Shown here: positions 16,279-25,219 of the stretch, piece by piece
Layout of the letters: each line of letters starts with the position of its first letter
Numbering within the stretch: position 1 is the stretch's first letter
Assembly: GCA_045866215.1 (NCBI GenBank)
Contig: AP035880.1
Span: forward strand, 1,240,001 to 1,304,000
DNA length: 64,000 bases
From: Croceivirga sp009797885
Lineage (GTDB): Bacteria; Bacteroidota; Bacteroidia; Flavobacteriales; Flavobacteriaceae
Direction of reading: 5' to 3'
Notes under the pieces: generated by a model
The model's database searches: none
Seen by the model: only the letters and a program-made list of their open reading frames with translations
Told to the model about the DNA's origin: nothing
Made by a program: the position numbers and the translations under genes

Positions 16279-18699
16279 TCATTGAAACGTGAAGTTATAC
16301 GTCAATGCAAATAATGGGCTGTTGAGCAATGCAATTTCATAGGAACCCAGAGGGCTTGACCCAAAAATGCTTGCATTTTCAATTCCGGTACGTTGATCAA
16401 AAAAAGCGTTGATAGGGTTGCGCCTGCCATAGACATTATAAATGGTAAACGTCCAATCTCCCACCCAGCGTTTGTTTGCTTTTTTGGAATACCTGACCTT
16501 CCAGGAAAAATCCAATCGATGGTAAAGGGGAAGTCTGGAATTATTGCGTTCCAAAAAAAGGGGCACATCTATATTTTCAAACTCAACTACCCCATTGGGT
16601 ATGGTAAATGGCCTACCCGATTGTCCTGTAAAGTTTAGGCTCCATGTATTAAAAGCATCCCCCTCAAAATTGATGGTGGCATTCAAGACATGGGGCCTAT
16701 CAAAATCTGAATTGAACCACTGGTTGTTGTTGATTCTATTTGCAGGAATTTGATCATTGGTACGCAATGCACTCCTGGACCACGTATAATTCAGCCAACC
16801 ATTGACTTTCCCGTTTGGTTTTCTAAAGCTCAGTTCCACCCCATAGTTTCTTCCTTCTCCTTGCACCACTGAATTCTGTAAAAATTCTTCCAGAAAAAAG
16901 TCTGCCCCCGGCCTAAAGGTTAAATTGTTTTGTGTCCTTCTGTAGTATGCTTCAAGGCCCATCTCAATTTTGCTCTTTTCCGACAAATAATAAAACCCAA
17001 TACTGTACGAATTCCCTCTTTGCGGTTTAATATTTTCATCCGCAGTTTTCCATCTGGAAGTAGGCAAAGGCGTGGTTGCATTGAAAACGTTCTGCAAATA
17101 TTGATTTAGTCGAGCATAACTCAGTTTAACCGTGCTTTGGTCATTAATGTTCAATACAGCACCCAATCTGGGCTCCAAATCATGGTAAGAGGTGGCGACT
17201 TCCCCTTTTTCAAAGAAACGTGTATCCTCAATATCGGTACCCAAATCATTGAAAACGGGCTGCTCAAAAGGACCAACAAGCAGGTATGAATTATGGCGAA
17301 GCCCCAATGAAAGTGACAAAAACCTATTGGCAGACCAATTGGTATTTAAAAATGTGGACAATACATAACTTGTCTCCCTGTTTAAATTGACCGACCTTAT
17401 ACTGGGGGACTGCCCAGGGTTAAGATTTCCCGGATCAATATCGTATCGATTTCCTTGAAAACCCAAATAATAATCAAACCTATCGTTTACTTCCTTTGAA
17501 AACTCCGAAGACAGACTTAAATATCCGATCCTTGAATCATACAATATTTCGTTTGAACTATCAATTTCCGGAAAAATAATCTTGGGAAGGTAATCACTTG
17601 AAACCAATACGGTCTTCAACATGCTTGTATCATCAAACGTGTGCAGCCATTTTAAAGTCCCATTCAGCGTCCTAAAATCGAATTGGTTGTTTTCTGCACT
17701 GATGTTTTCAACCTGCGAAATGAAATCCAGCTGATAAAAATCCTTTGAGTAAAATCCCGTAAATGCAATTTGATCTTTGGGACCTGCCAAATACAAAAGC
17801 TTAAGGGTAGCATCGTAAAACCGGGCTTTGGTATTGTCCAAGCGTTCAGAAAACAGGGGAAGTAAAAAATCGGTAAAACCTGCCCTACCTCCAATCGCCA
17901 GACTAAGTTTGTCCTCTATCAATGGGGTTTGCAATGAGAATCTACTGGAGACCAGACCAATTCCCCCGTTCAGTTTTAACTTATCCACATAGGGGTTCTG
18001 CGTCTTTACATCCAACACAGAGGTAATCCTTCCCCCATATCTTGCCGGAATGTTTGCGCGGTATAAATCCACGGAAGACAACATATCTGGTGTAAAAACA
18101 GAAAAAAGCCCAAATAAATGGGTAGGATTAAAAACGGGGGCCTCATCATATAACACAAGATTTTGATCTAAGGACCCACCTCTGACGGACAATCCATTAC
18201 TGATATCGCCTGCATTGTTTACTCCTGCCAAAAGGGTCATTCCCCTTAAAATATCAAACTCGCCCGCTGCCGTAGGTATTTTTTTAAGTGTTTGGGGTTC
18301 CAACCTCAAAACACCCATTTCTGGGGACATTAAATGATCATTTACCTTTTTTGCCCTTACGATGACCTCGGATAATTTTTCCTCTTCAACGATCATACGG
18401 ACCAAAACAGATGCATTTTGGTTCAAAACGATATTCTGTACGTTATTTTTATACCCGATGAAAGAAACCGTCACTTTATATGCTCCTTCCGGAAGTTTAA
18501 TGGAAAATTGTCCGTTGACATCCGAAATTCCTCCACATAAACAGGGCTCAATAAAAATATCGGCATCATTCATTTGAAAACCTGTGGCATCATTTACCAC
18601 TTTAACCGTCAATTCATGTTCTTGGAGCACGGTTTGGGCCAACCCCATAAAACAAGACAGGCAAAGCAGTAATCCAGTGATGTGATAAACAGGTTTCAT
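16279..18699 (-). CDS. TonB-dependent outer-membrane receptor with carboxypeptidase-like domain
   Basis: An 806-residue receptor. After a signal peptide (LLLCLSCFMGLAQ) comes a carboxypeptidase D-like regulatory domain (VVNDATGFQMNDADIFI, GISDVNGQFSIKLPEGAYKVTVSFIGYK), then a plug domain (IPTAAGEFDILRGMTLLAG, GLSVRGGSLDQNLVLYDEAP, YGGRITSVLDV) and a beta barrel of about 560 residues ending in an aromatic (YNFTFQ). These receptors import ligands across the outer membrane with energy from TonB-ExbBD. It forms an operon with the DUF4249 lipoprotein upstream (5-base gap), a recurring pair in Bacteroidota. The ligand is unknown; no glycan enzymes are nearby, so a sugar substrate is not supported. 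Confidence 0.93.
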   Translation of the reverse strand: MKPVYHITGLLLCLSCFMGLAQTVLQEHELTVKVVNDATGFQMNDADIFIEPCLCGGISDVNGQFSIKLPEGAYKVTVSFIGYKNNVQNIVLNQNASVLVRMIVEEEKLSEVIVRAKKVNDHLMSPEMGVLRLEPQTLKKIPTAAGEFDILRGMTLLAGVNNAGDISNGLSVRGGSLDQNLVLYDEAPVFNPTHLFGLFSVFTPDMLSSVDLYRANIPARYGGRITSVLDVKTQNPYVDKLKLNGGIGLVSSRFSLQTPLIEDKLSLAIGGRAGFTDFLLPLFSERLDNTKARFYDATLKLLYLAGPKDQIAFTGFYSKDFYQLDFISQVENISAENNQFDFRTLNGTLKWLHTFDDTSMLKTVLVSSDYLPKIIFPEIDSSNEILYDSRIGYLSLSSEFSKEVNDRFDYYLGFQGNRYDIDPGNLNPGQSPSIRSVNLNRETSYVLSTFLNTNWSANRFLSLSLGLRHNSYLLVGPFEQPVFNDLGTDIEDTRFFEKGEVATSYHDLEPRLGAVLNINDQSTVKLSYARLNQYLQNVFNATTPLPTSRWKTADENIKPQRGNSYSIGFYYLSEKSKIEMGLEAYYRRTQNNLTFRPGADFFLEEFLQNSVVQGEGRNYGVELSFRKPNGKVNGWLNYTWSRSALRTNDQIPANRINNNQWFNSDFDRPHVLNATINFEGDAFNTWSLNFTGQSGRPFTIPNGVVEFENIDVPLFLERNNSRLPLYHRLDFSWKVRYSKKANKRWVGDWTFTIYNVYGRRNPINAFFDQRTGIENASIFGSSPLGSYEIALLNSPLFALTYNFTFQ

Positions 18700-18704
18700 T
18701 ATGC

Positions 18705-19835
18705 CTAATTATTGATCCATCCGGTTGGGCGGACTCCCGTCCGATTTGGTAATTCCTCACATGGAGCTGTTTTCCTTGTAGGCAGGGGAACCTCCCCAAA
18801 TTCTTCATTCTGTACCATAATCCTTTCCTCAATTTGGGACTCGCTTATTGTAGTGCGGTCAATGAACAAGTAACGGGAAACTACCGAAGTAGCCGTAAAC
18901 CTTCCGATTACAAATTCGTTCTCATCATGTACTGCAAACATATTCCCAATCAAAGCAGCGGGCGGTGGAGCGTTGAACCCTCCATTATTATCAACAATAT
19001 CCTTAAGTATTTGGTAATACCTGTACGCACTTTCGGATAGCGCATATTGTTGCAATTGCACCAGAATATCCTCCTTTGTGTACAGTAACACGTTCCCAAC
19101 AGGCAATCGCTCAATCAGGGAGCCATTTGAAAACTCATCGGCAAATGTTTCAACACTTTCATTAAATCTAATGCGCCAACAGCTGGTTTCACATCGGTAG
19201 GTATAAAAGGATTTTCGTATCTCACTTTCACTAGGGGAATTGTTTTGACAAGCCCCATTTCTAAAGATGCCGTTAAAACAACGTTGACAAAAAGAAAGGT
19301 TTTCAAATGAAGTAAACCGCCAGAAATAATAATTGTTCCCTTCTTCCGGATCTTCAAAACTCACATGAAGGGTATGACCTGGAACAAAGCTTTCCGAGGC
19401 CTCCCTAAAAACCAACTCAGGATCATATCTGGCCTCTATATCCAAAATCGGAACCGAATCCCTTATTTCCTCTGGCAAAGACTGATATTGCCTACCATCC
19501 GGTAAAGTGACCGTTAACTCAAAAGTGTCGCCAACAGCGGCGGTAAAATCTTCGGGGAGCAAATACCTATCATTAGCCTCAAACAATCCAGTTACCACAT
19601 TGGTATCCGTATTCCTTACAGAAACCGTGGCATTGGGGATAAATTCGTTGCCACCCATGCTATTTTGCGAAACTCTTACAATTGAAGTCTTTGGATCATT
19701 TGAAATAAGTCCTTCGACAAAAATAACCCCACTCTCAAAATCAAATTCGGGTTCTACGGGCTCCACACATCCCAAGGAAAATAAGAATCCCATACAGAGC
19801 ACCTGAGCATATTTTTTCTTCCGTGATTTGGTCAC
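18705..19835 (-). CDS. DUF4249 lipoprotein, partner of the TonB receptor
   Basis: A 376-residue lipoprotein (lipobox FLFSLGC, Cys about residue 23) of the DUF4249 family, whose genes usually sit directly before a TonB-dependent receptor, as here. The N-terminal beta domain reads VIFVEGLISNDPKTSIVRVSQ and NATVSVRNTDTN, followed by EFEL-type strands. A cysteine-rich loop in the middle (SFCQRCFNG, NGACQ, YRCETSCW) probably makes disulfides on the surface. The C-terminus GVRPTGWINN is typical of the family. By analogy with SusD-like partners it may help load the receptor, but this is inference. It is the first gene of the two-gene operon; its upstream 250 bases show no clear promoter. Confidence 0.88.
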   Translation of the reverse strand: MTKSRKKKYAQVLCMGFLFSLGCVEPVEPEFDFESGVIFVEGLISNDPKTSIVRVSQNSMGGNEFIPNATVSVRNTDTNVVTGLFEANDRYLLPEDFTAAVGDTFELTVTLPDGRQYQSLPEEIRDSVPILDIEARYDPELVFREASESFVPGHTLHVSFEDPEEGNNYYFWRFTSFENLSFCQRCFNGIFRNGACQNNSPSESEIRKSFYTYRCETSCWRIRFNESVETFADEFSNGSLIERLPVGNVLLYTKEDILVQLQQYALSESAYRYYQILKDIVDNNGGFNAPPPAALIGNMFAVHDENEFVIGRFTATSVVSRYLFIDRTTISESQIEERIMVQNEEFGEVPLPTRKTAPCEELPNRTGVRPTGWINN

Positions 19836-20088
19836 CTTTTATTCTATTGGTTTCGGTTTGGCCAACATTGCACCTCCAATCGTACTTTCTCAATTAAAGA
19901 AAAATACCTGTAATAAAGGTACTTTTATATAGAAAATAGAGTTCCGTGTATCCACAAGTGCTTTATCCATACCATCTTCATGAGCATACAGTTAAAAGGA
20001 GAAGATAAATCCCAAAACCTTGCTTTTCATTTGCATGTTCTTTGGGATTATTCAAAATACACAAAAAAGCGACAGAAATAGCACTCCT

Positions 20089-22770
20089 TTAAAAAACAAA
20101 TCGATACGTGGCCTTGAGCAAGAAGATATTCTGTGCGGTCTGCCCAAAAACATTATCCTCCAAATTGGCAAACAACCCATTGGAAGGGTCACCGGATTGG
20201 GAAATATCCTGGGACCACACAAGAAAGATTTCAGAACCGGGAATATACTCCCAACGAATGACCAGATTGGAACGAAACTGCACAAAGGCAAAATCAGGGT
20301 CATCAAAGCTAAAATCGGTTTGCCCGTCCAAGTTTTCATCAACGGCATAGGTTTCCTCCGAGAAAGAGACCTGATTGGCATCATACTGCAAAAAACGATC
20401 GTTGAATTCCCTGGCAGTGGCATCCGTAACATGTTTAAAATTGGAATACCTCCCCCGGGAGATAAAAGGTTGTCCCCAGTACTGTACGGTCAAGTTGGGA
20501 TTTATATTATAATTGAGTCGAATGGACATGCTCAAGGTGCGCTGATCTATTTCCCCGTTCAAATACCGCACCCCATTATCCGTATCAATATTGTCAATGT
20601 ACTGAAGCTTATCATTATTGATACTATATTCCGGAAATACCGAGATACGCAACGCATCCATAGGTTGATAGCGAAAGCCAAATTCTATGCTGTAACGTTG
20701 TATGGAGTTATCCAGGGCTTTTCTACCATTATGAAATATGTTAAAGCGAAGCTTTTTCCGTCCATCGGTGCCTATGCTGTTCCAAAAACTGACCTCTGGG
20801 GAACGTCTTAGCCTGGGTCCTCCCCGCAGGGCAAAATTGGAGTATTGGATCGGGGCATAATTGATACCCAAATTTGAGAACCAATTGTTGGCCCAATTTT
20901 GCCAGCTATTGGTATTAAAACGAAGCTCATTGTGGTTGCCACCAAAATCCCAAACGCTCCAATGATTGTAGTTAATACCTACGCGCCTAAAGGTACTGTC
21001 CGGTTTAAGGGTTCGATAGCCCACCCAGGTATAATGCCGTATATCGTCCGATTGTCGTTGAAAACCAATATCATTAAGTTCCAATTCAGGGGAACGCCAT
21101 GTTCCCCCTGTTTCAAACATGAGGTGCCCGTCACCTGCTTTGCCCAATTGGAGGTTACCCCCCGTTCCGGTCAACGAAGTTCGATCTTCATCAACATTTA
21201 CATGATCGGCATCAACGCGTTGGAACAAATGGGTGATGGATTCCTGCGTATTCTGAATGGCTTCGGTATTGCCCCTAACATGGCTCCAATTCACATTCCC
21301 ACCAACATACCAATCCCGATTGTTCCACTGGTGCTTAAAATCAAATCCGCCGGTGTAGGCCTGTCGATGTAAAAAATCAATATTTTGACCCAGGGCGTCC
21401 CTATTCACCGCAGTGAAAATACCTCCTATATAGGAATTCCTATCATTAAAATCCTTTTGCAAGCGTCCAACAAAATAGTTGGTCAAGGGTTCAACGACCT
21501 CCCTCCTCCTATCACCATTATTGTCAATGGTAGCGTACTTTTTTGCGGTAACACTTTCCAGTACGCCTATCGCCCATCCATCTTTGGTCTTACCACTGAA
21601 TTTTGCCGCTCCAATAATTTGGGTATTGTCCGGAATGTCCACAAACTCCCCATCTTCCGTATCCGGGGATCCCTGCGGATTTCTTCCAATTCGTCTACTG
21701 TAGAACACATTGTCAAACCCAAAGGTGTTTCCCGCCTCTGATCGGGATAGGTTAAAGTTGAAGATGTTATTGTTCTCCACAAAGAACGGTCGTTGCTCCC
21801 GAAAGAAAATCTGGAAACCGTCCAGTGCGATAGCTGAGGGATCCGCTTCAACCTGACCAAAATCCGGATTGACCGTTAGATCCAGGGTAAGGTCATTGGT
21901 AATCCCAATCTTGGCATCCAGGCCAAAATTCAAATCGGTCTCCTCGCCCGTACGGAATGGATTGTCCTCTTCCGCTTCATAGGTCTCTCCACTTGCAACG
22001 GTATACGGCTGAATTTCCAATTGGTGCTGTGGCTCTATGTCCTTAAGCCCGTGCAGTTCCCCAAATTCGCTTACCCATCCCGGGGCGTCCACTGGTATGC
22101 GCTGCCATAGGGAACGCTCCTCCTCCCTAAAAAACCGTCTTGTGGATTGCAATCCCCAAACCTGATCCTGTTCCTTTCCAAACTTGATTTGACTGAAAGG
22201 AATCTTCAATTCAGCTGTCCAGCCTTCCTCATCCACATTGGTACGGGTATACCAGATAGGGTTCCAACTATCATCCCAATTATTGCCGTTTTCGGAAACC
22301 AATTCGTCTCCCTTTACCCCCGCAGCGGTAACGGTAAAGGAAAATGCCGTCCTCTTATCGTGATAACTATCGATATTGAACTCTACCCAATCCCCATCAA
22401 AACCATCCCTTCGGGACATCCTTCGAACAATGTTCTCGGGCTCGGCATCCAAGCAGCGTACTCCTATATAAAGGTATTTACTATCGTAAACAATTTTGAA
22501 TTTGGTCTGAAAGCTGGGAGGTGTATTCTCATCGGGTCGGTTTTCAATATAATCCCCTGCCCATTCCACCATATCCCAAATGGGATCGTTAAGCAATCCA
22601 TCTATGGCCGGAGGTGTTTTTTCACCAATACCCTGGGTAACGTAAATCTTTTTGGCAATTACTTCGGGTTCCTCTGATTTGACCTTTTCGGTATCCGCTT
22701 GGGCCATGTCCTGGGAAAATGAGCTCCATAGAAACAATAGGGCAAGAATGGTCAGGGTTGGTTTACACAC
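20089..22770 (-). CDS. DUF5916 protein: CBM9-like domain plus outer-membrane barrel
   Basis: An 893-residue protein with a signal peptide (LALLFLWSSFSQD). Residues about 40-240 form a carbohydrate-binding family 9-like domain, recognisable by PAIDGLLNDPIWDMVEW, DSKYLYIGVRCLDAEP and GWTAELKIPFSQIKFG. The rest is the DUF5916 region, starting FGLDAKIGITNDLTLDLTVNPDFGQVEADP, which looks like a membrane beta barrel ending LLKATYRFVF. The family is common in Bacteroidota and its function is not established. It is monocistronic as far as can be seen, separated by 253 bases from DUF4249 downstream and divergent from rplM. A 22-base identical copy of its 3' end lies 3.8 kb away at 16229. Confidence 0.9.
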   Translation of the reverse strand: MCKPTLTILALLFLWSSFSQDMAQADTEKVKSEEPEVIAKKIYVTQGIGEKTPPAIDGLLNDPIWDMVEWAGDYIENRPDENTPPSFQTKFKIVYDSKYLYIGVRCLDAEPENIVRRMSRRDGFDGDWVEFNIDSYHDKRTAFSFTVTAAGVKGDELVSENGNNWDDSWNPIWYTRTNVDEEGWTAELKIPFSQIKFGKEQDQVWGLQSTRRFFREEERSLWQRIPVDAPGWVSEFGELHGLKDIEPQHQLEIQPYTVASGETYEAEEDNPFRTGEETDLNFGLDAKIGITNDLTLDLTVNPDFGQVEADPSAIALDGFQIFFREQRPFFVENNNIFNFNLSRSEAGNTFGFDNVFYSRRIGRNPQGSPDTEDGEFVDIPDNTQIIGAAKFSGKTKDGWAIGVLESVTAKKYATIDNNGDRRREVVEPLTNYFVGRLQKDFNDRNSYIGGIFTAVNRDALGQNIDFLHRQAYTGGFDFKHQWNNRDWYVGGNVNWSHVRGNTEAIQNTQESITHLFQRVDADHVNVDEDRTSLTGTGGNLQLGKAGDGHLMFETGGTWRSPELELNDIGFQRQSDDIRHYTWVGYRTLKPDSTFRRVGINYNHWSVWDFGGNHNELRFNTNSWQNWANNWFSNLGINYAPIQYSNFALRGGPRLRRSPEVSFWNSIGTDGRKKLRFNIFHNGRKALDNSIQRYSIEFGFRYQPMDALRISVFPEYSINNDKLQYIDNIDTDNGVRYLNGEIDQRTLSMSIRLNYNINPNLTVQYWGQPFISRGRYSNFKHVTDATAREFNDRFLQYDANQVSFSEETYAVDENLDGQTDFSFDDPDFAFVQFRSNLVIRWEYIPGSEIFLVWSQDISQSGDPSNGLFANLEDNVFGQTAQNIFLLKATYRFVF

Positions 22771-22926
22771 GGCCGTTCGTTTTTTGATTGATGTGTAGTA
22801 AAGACTCGGCGATTTCTTAATAGTTACACTTTCAATTTTCTTTTTGGTTTTTTTAACATAAAAAGGAGGTTTTTTTGGAGGTCAAAATAATGAAGTTGAA
22901 ATTGGAAAAATATTCCATCCTATGCA

Positions 22927-22957
22927 TTTGTAATTCAATCTAATAATTGTACATTTG
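22927..22957 (+). promoter_or_regulatory. Promoter of rplM-rpsI, consensus Bacteroidota type
   Basis: TTTG at 22927-22930, a spacer of exactly 19 nt, and TACATTTG (TAnnTTTG) at 22950-22957. This is a full match to the primary sigma consensus. The leader then contains CCGTTT-aacg-AAACGG, a short hairpin before the rplM start. Confidence 0.85.
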
Positions 22958-23004
22958 CAGCCCGTTTAACGAAAACGGATTGATTTTTAACACGTTTCAC
23001 AGAA

Positions 23005-23460
23005 ATGGACACATTAAGTTATAAAACAATTTCTGCCAATAAAGCCACCGTTAATAAGGAATGGCTTTTGGTCGATGCCGAAGGACAAACATTGGGGAGG
23101 TTGGCTTCCAAGGTTGCCAAAATCCTACGAGGGAAATACAAAACCAATTTTACCCCCCATGTTGATTGTGGTGATAATGTAATTGTTATCAATGCCGAAA
23201 AAGTTCAATTGAGCGGGAACAAATGGGAAGACAAAACCTATTTGAGGTATACAGGTTATCCAGGTGGACAACGCTCCACAACAGCAAGTGAATTGTTGAA
23301 CAAACATCCTGAGCGGTTGGTAGAGAAATCGGTCAAGGGCATGCTTCCAAAAAACAAATTGGGTGCTGACTTGTTCCGCAACCTAAAAGTGTACGCAGGC
23401 GCTGAGCATAACCATGAAGCACAAAAACCAAAGGCCATTAATCTAAACGACTACAAATAA
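23005..23460 (+). CDS. rplM: 50S ribosomal protein L13
   Basis: Large-subunit protein, 151 residues, the normal length. Landmarks are WLLVDAEGQTLGRLASKVAKILRGKYK, NFTPHVDCGDNVIVINAEKV, the nucleotide-like loop RYTGYPGG and VKGMLPKNKLGADLFRNLKVYAG. The start at 23005 is 47 bases after a consensus promoter. The stop codon shares its last base with the start of rpsI (TAATG), giving coupled translation of L13 and S9, the classical pair across bacteria. Confidence 0.98.
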   Translation: MDTLSYKTISANKATVNKEWLLVDAEGQTLGRLASKVAKILRGKYKTNFTPHVDCGDNVIVINAEKVQLSGNKWEDKTYLRYTGYPGGQRSTTASELLNKHPERLVEKSVKGMLPKNKLGADLFRNLKVYAGAEHNHEAQKPKAINLNDYK

Positions 23461-23846
23461 TGGAGGTAGTTCACAAAATAGGACGAAGAAAAACCGCGGT
23501 AGCCAGAGTATATGTCTCCGAAGGCAAAGGCGATATTACCGTAAACAATAAAAAACTGGAGGATTATTTTACCACTGCTCCCCTTCAGTACAAGGTAAAA
23601 CAACCATTTTCCCTAACGGAAACCGATGGCAATTATGATGTTAAGGTGAATGTTTATGGTGGTGGCATTACGGGTCAGGCAGAAGCGGTGCGTTTGGCAC
23701 TTTCCAGGGTAATGTGCGAGATCAATGAGGAGAACAGGAATATCCTAAAACCGGAAGGCCTCTTGACACGTGACCCAAGAATGGTGGAACGTAAAAAATT
23801 CGGTCAGAAAAAAGCGAGAAAGAAATTCCAATTCTCCAAACGTTAA
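23460..23846 (+). CDS. rpsI: 30S ribosomal protein S9
   Basis: Small-subunit protein, 128 residues. It begins MEVVHKIGRRKTAVARVYV and ends with the basic tail ERKKFGQKKARKKFQFSKR, whose last residues reach the P-site tRNA in the ribosome; the C-terminal Lys-Arg is kept. GGGITGQAEAVRLALSR is the conserved central motif. It overlaps rplM by one base and is followed by a hairpin with a UUCG loop and a T-run, so the L13-S9 operon probably ends here. Confidence 0.98.
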   Translation: MEVVHKIGRRKTAVARVYVSEGKGDITVNNKKLEDYFTTAPLQYKVKQPFSLTETDGNYDVKVNVYGGGITGQAEAVRLALSRVMCEINEENRNILKPEGLLTRDPRMVERKKFGQKKARKKFQFSKR

Positions 23847-23853
23847 ATTTTAT

Positions 23854-23874
23854 GCACGGTTCGCCGTGCTTTTT
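23854..23874 (+). terminator. Intrinsic terminator after rpsI (UUCG tetraloop)
   Basis: GCACGG-TTCG-CCGTGC followed by five T: a 6-bp stem closed by the very stable UUCG loop, 7 bases after the rpsI stop. It may terminate fully or act as an attenuator for readthrough into rpsB. Confidence 0.85.
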
Positions 23875-24082
23875 ATATCAAGCTTGACGTATTTCAAGCA
23901 AGGTTCATTGAAAACCCGACCCTAAGTGTCGGTATTAAATTTTAAACAAAAAGTTGTCGTTGTTCCAAAAAGGAAAACCAACCTTTTGGAAATTAGTTTA
24001 GCATCTAAATGGCAAGGGCAATTCCCAAAAAGATGACCACCTTGACATTGCTATCTCAACGGAACGTAAACTAAGTAACAAA
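23875..24082 (+). other. Long 5' leader of rpsB-tsf
   Basis: About 208 bases with no gene. It contains a bulged hairpin with TCCAAAAAGG (23964-23973) against CCTTTTGGA (23982-23990), and several short complementary words further on (TCCCAAAAAG, CCTTG). A leader of this size before rpsB could hold an S2 autoregulatory RNA, as known in other phyla, but no known motif is recognised and no full promoter consensus is seen. Confidence 0.35.
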
Positions 24083-25144
24083 ATGGCAAACAACACAGAA
24101 GTTAAAAACTTATTGGAAGCAGGTGTCCACTTTGGCCACCTAACACGCAAATGGAATCCCAACATGGCGCCCTACATCTACATGGAGCGTAATGGAATCC
24201 ACGTCATCAATCTTTACAAGACTGCCGCAAAATTGGAAGAAGCCAAGGAAGCATTGAAAAAAATTGCTGCCTCTGGCCGTAAAATCCTTTTTGTGGCCAC
24301 TAAAAAACAAGCCAAGGACATCGTAGCGGACAAAGTGTCCAAAGTAAACATGCCCTACATTACGGAACGATGGCCAGGAGGGATGTTGACCAACTTCGTC
24401 ACCATTAGAAAGGCGGTAAAAAAGATGACTTCCATTGACCGAATGAAGAAAGATGGAACATTCAACACCCTTTCCAAAAAAGAGCGATTACAAGTAGATC
24501 GTCTTAGGGGGAAATTGGAAAAAAACTTGGGTTCCATTGCCGATATGACCAGATTGCCCGGTGCCATCTTTATCGTGGATACCATGAGGGAACATATTGC
24601 AGTAAAGGAGGCCCAAAAATTGAACATTCCAATTTTTGCCATGGTCGATACCAACTGCGATCCAAGACAAATTGATTTTGTAATCCCTTCCAATGATGAT
24701 GCTGGAAAATCCATAGAAATCATCATGTCCGAAGTAACGAATGCCGTTGCCGAAGGTCTAGCGGAACGAAAAGCGGACAAACAAGCCGAAAAGGAAGCCG
24801 CTCCTGAACAGCCAAAAGCGGAAGCAGCCCCTAAAGAGGAAAAAGCGGCTGCCCCAAAAGCGGTGAAAAAAGAAGCGAAACCGGATGATTTGACCAAAAT
24901 TGAAGGTGTAGGTCCAAAAACAGCAGAAGCTTTGGTGGCCGCCGGAATTGCTACCTATGCAGATTTGGCAAAAACGGCAGCGGATAAGGTAAAAACCATT
25001 TTGACCGAATCCAGTCCAAGATTGGCCCATTTGGATCCAAGTTCTTGGGGCAAACAAGCCAAAATGGCCGCTGATGGAAAATGGGACGAATTACAGGAAT
25101 GGCAGGACAGTGTCAAAGGCGGAATTGAAGATTCTGAAGAGTAA
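24083..25144 (+). CDS. rpsB: 30S ribosomal protein S2 with helix-hairpin-helix C-terminal extension
   Basis: Residues 1 to about 230 are ordinary S2 (LLEAGVHFGHLTRKWNPNMAPYIY, RKILFVATKKQAKDIV, ERWPGGMLTNFVTIRKA, DTNCDPRQIDFVIPSNDDA). At 353 residues it is about 100 longer than usual. After a Lys/Ala/Glu/Pro-rich linker (about 232-264) comes a domain starting DDLTKIEGVGPKTAEAL (about 266), a helix-hairpin-helix signature, and ending KMAADGKWDELQEWQDS. From memory, a similar tail occurs on L21 in flavobacteria. The extension probably binds RNA or another ribosomal component. There is no frameshift or composition change at the junction. tsf follows after 75 bases, in the classical order. Confidence 0.95.
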   Translation: MANNTEVKNLLEAGVHFGHLTRKWNPNMAPYIYMERNGIHVINLYKTAAKLEEAKEALKKIAASGRKILFVATKKQAKDIVADKVSKVNMPYITERWPGGMLTNFVTIRKAVKKMTSIDRMKKDGTFNTLSKKERLQVDRLRGKLEKNLGSIADMTRLPGAIFIVDTMREHIAVKEAQKLNIPIFAMVDTNCDPRQIDFVIPSNDDAGKSIEIIMSEVTNAVAEGLAERKADKQAEKEAAPEQPKAEAAPKEEKAAAPKAVKKEAKPDDLTKIEGVGPKTAEALVAAGIATYADLAKTAADKVKTILTESSPRLAHLDPSSWGKQAKMAADGKWDELQEWQDSVKGGIEDSEE

Positions 25145-25219
25145 TTTAACATTGAGCTAAAACTAAGCACACTTACCTACCGTGCTTTACTTTACATAAC
25201 TTTTAAAAGACGTAACAAA

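Noticed and set aside
20020..20811. Plus-strand open frame of 263 codons
   Set aside because: It lies antisense to the DUF5916 gene, whose product has clear family motifs; the plus-strand translation shows no domain, signal or sensible composition.
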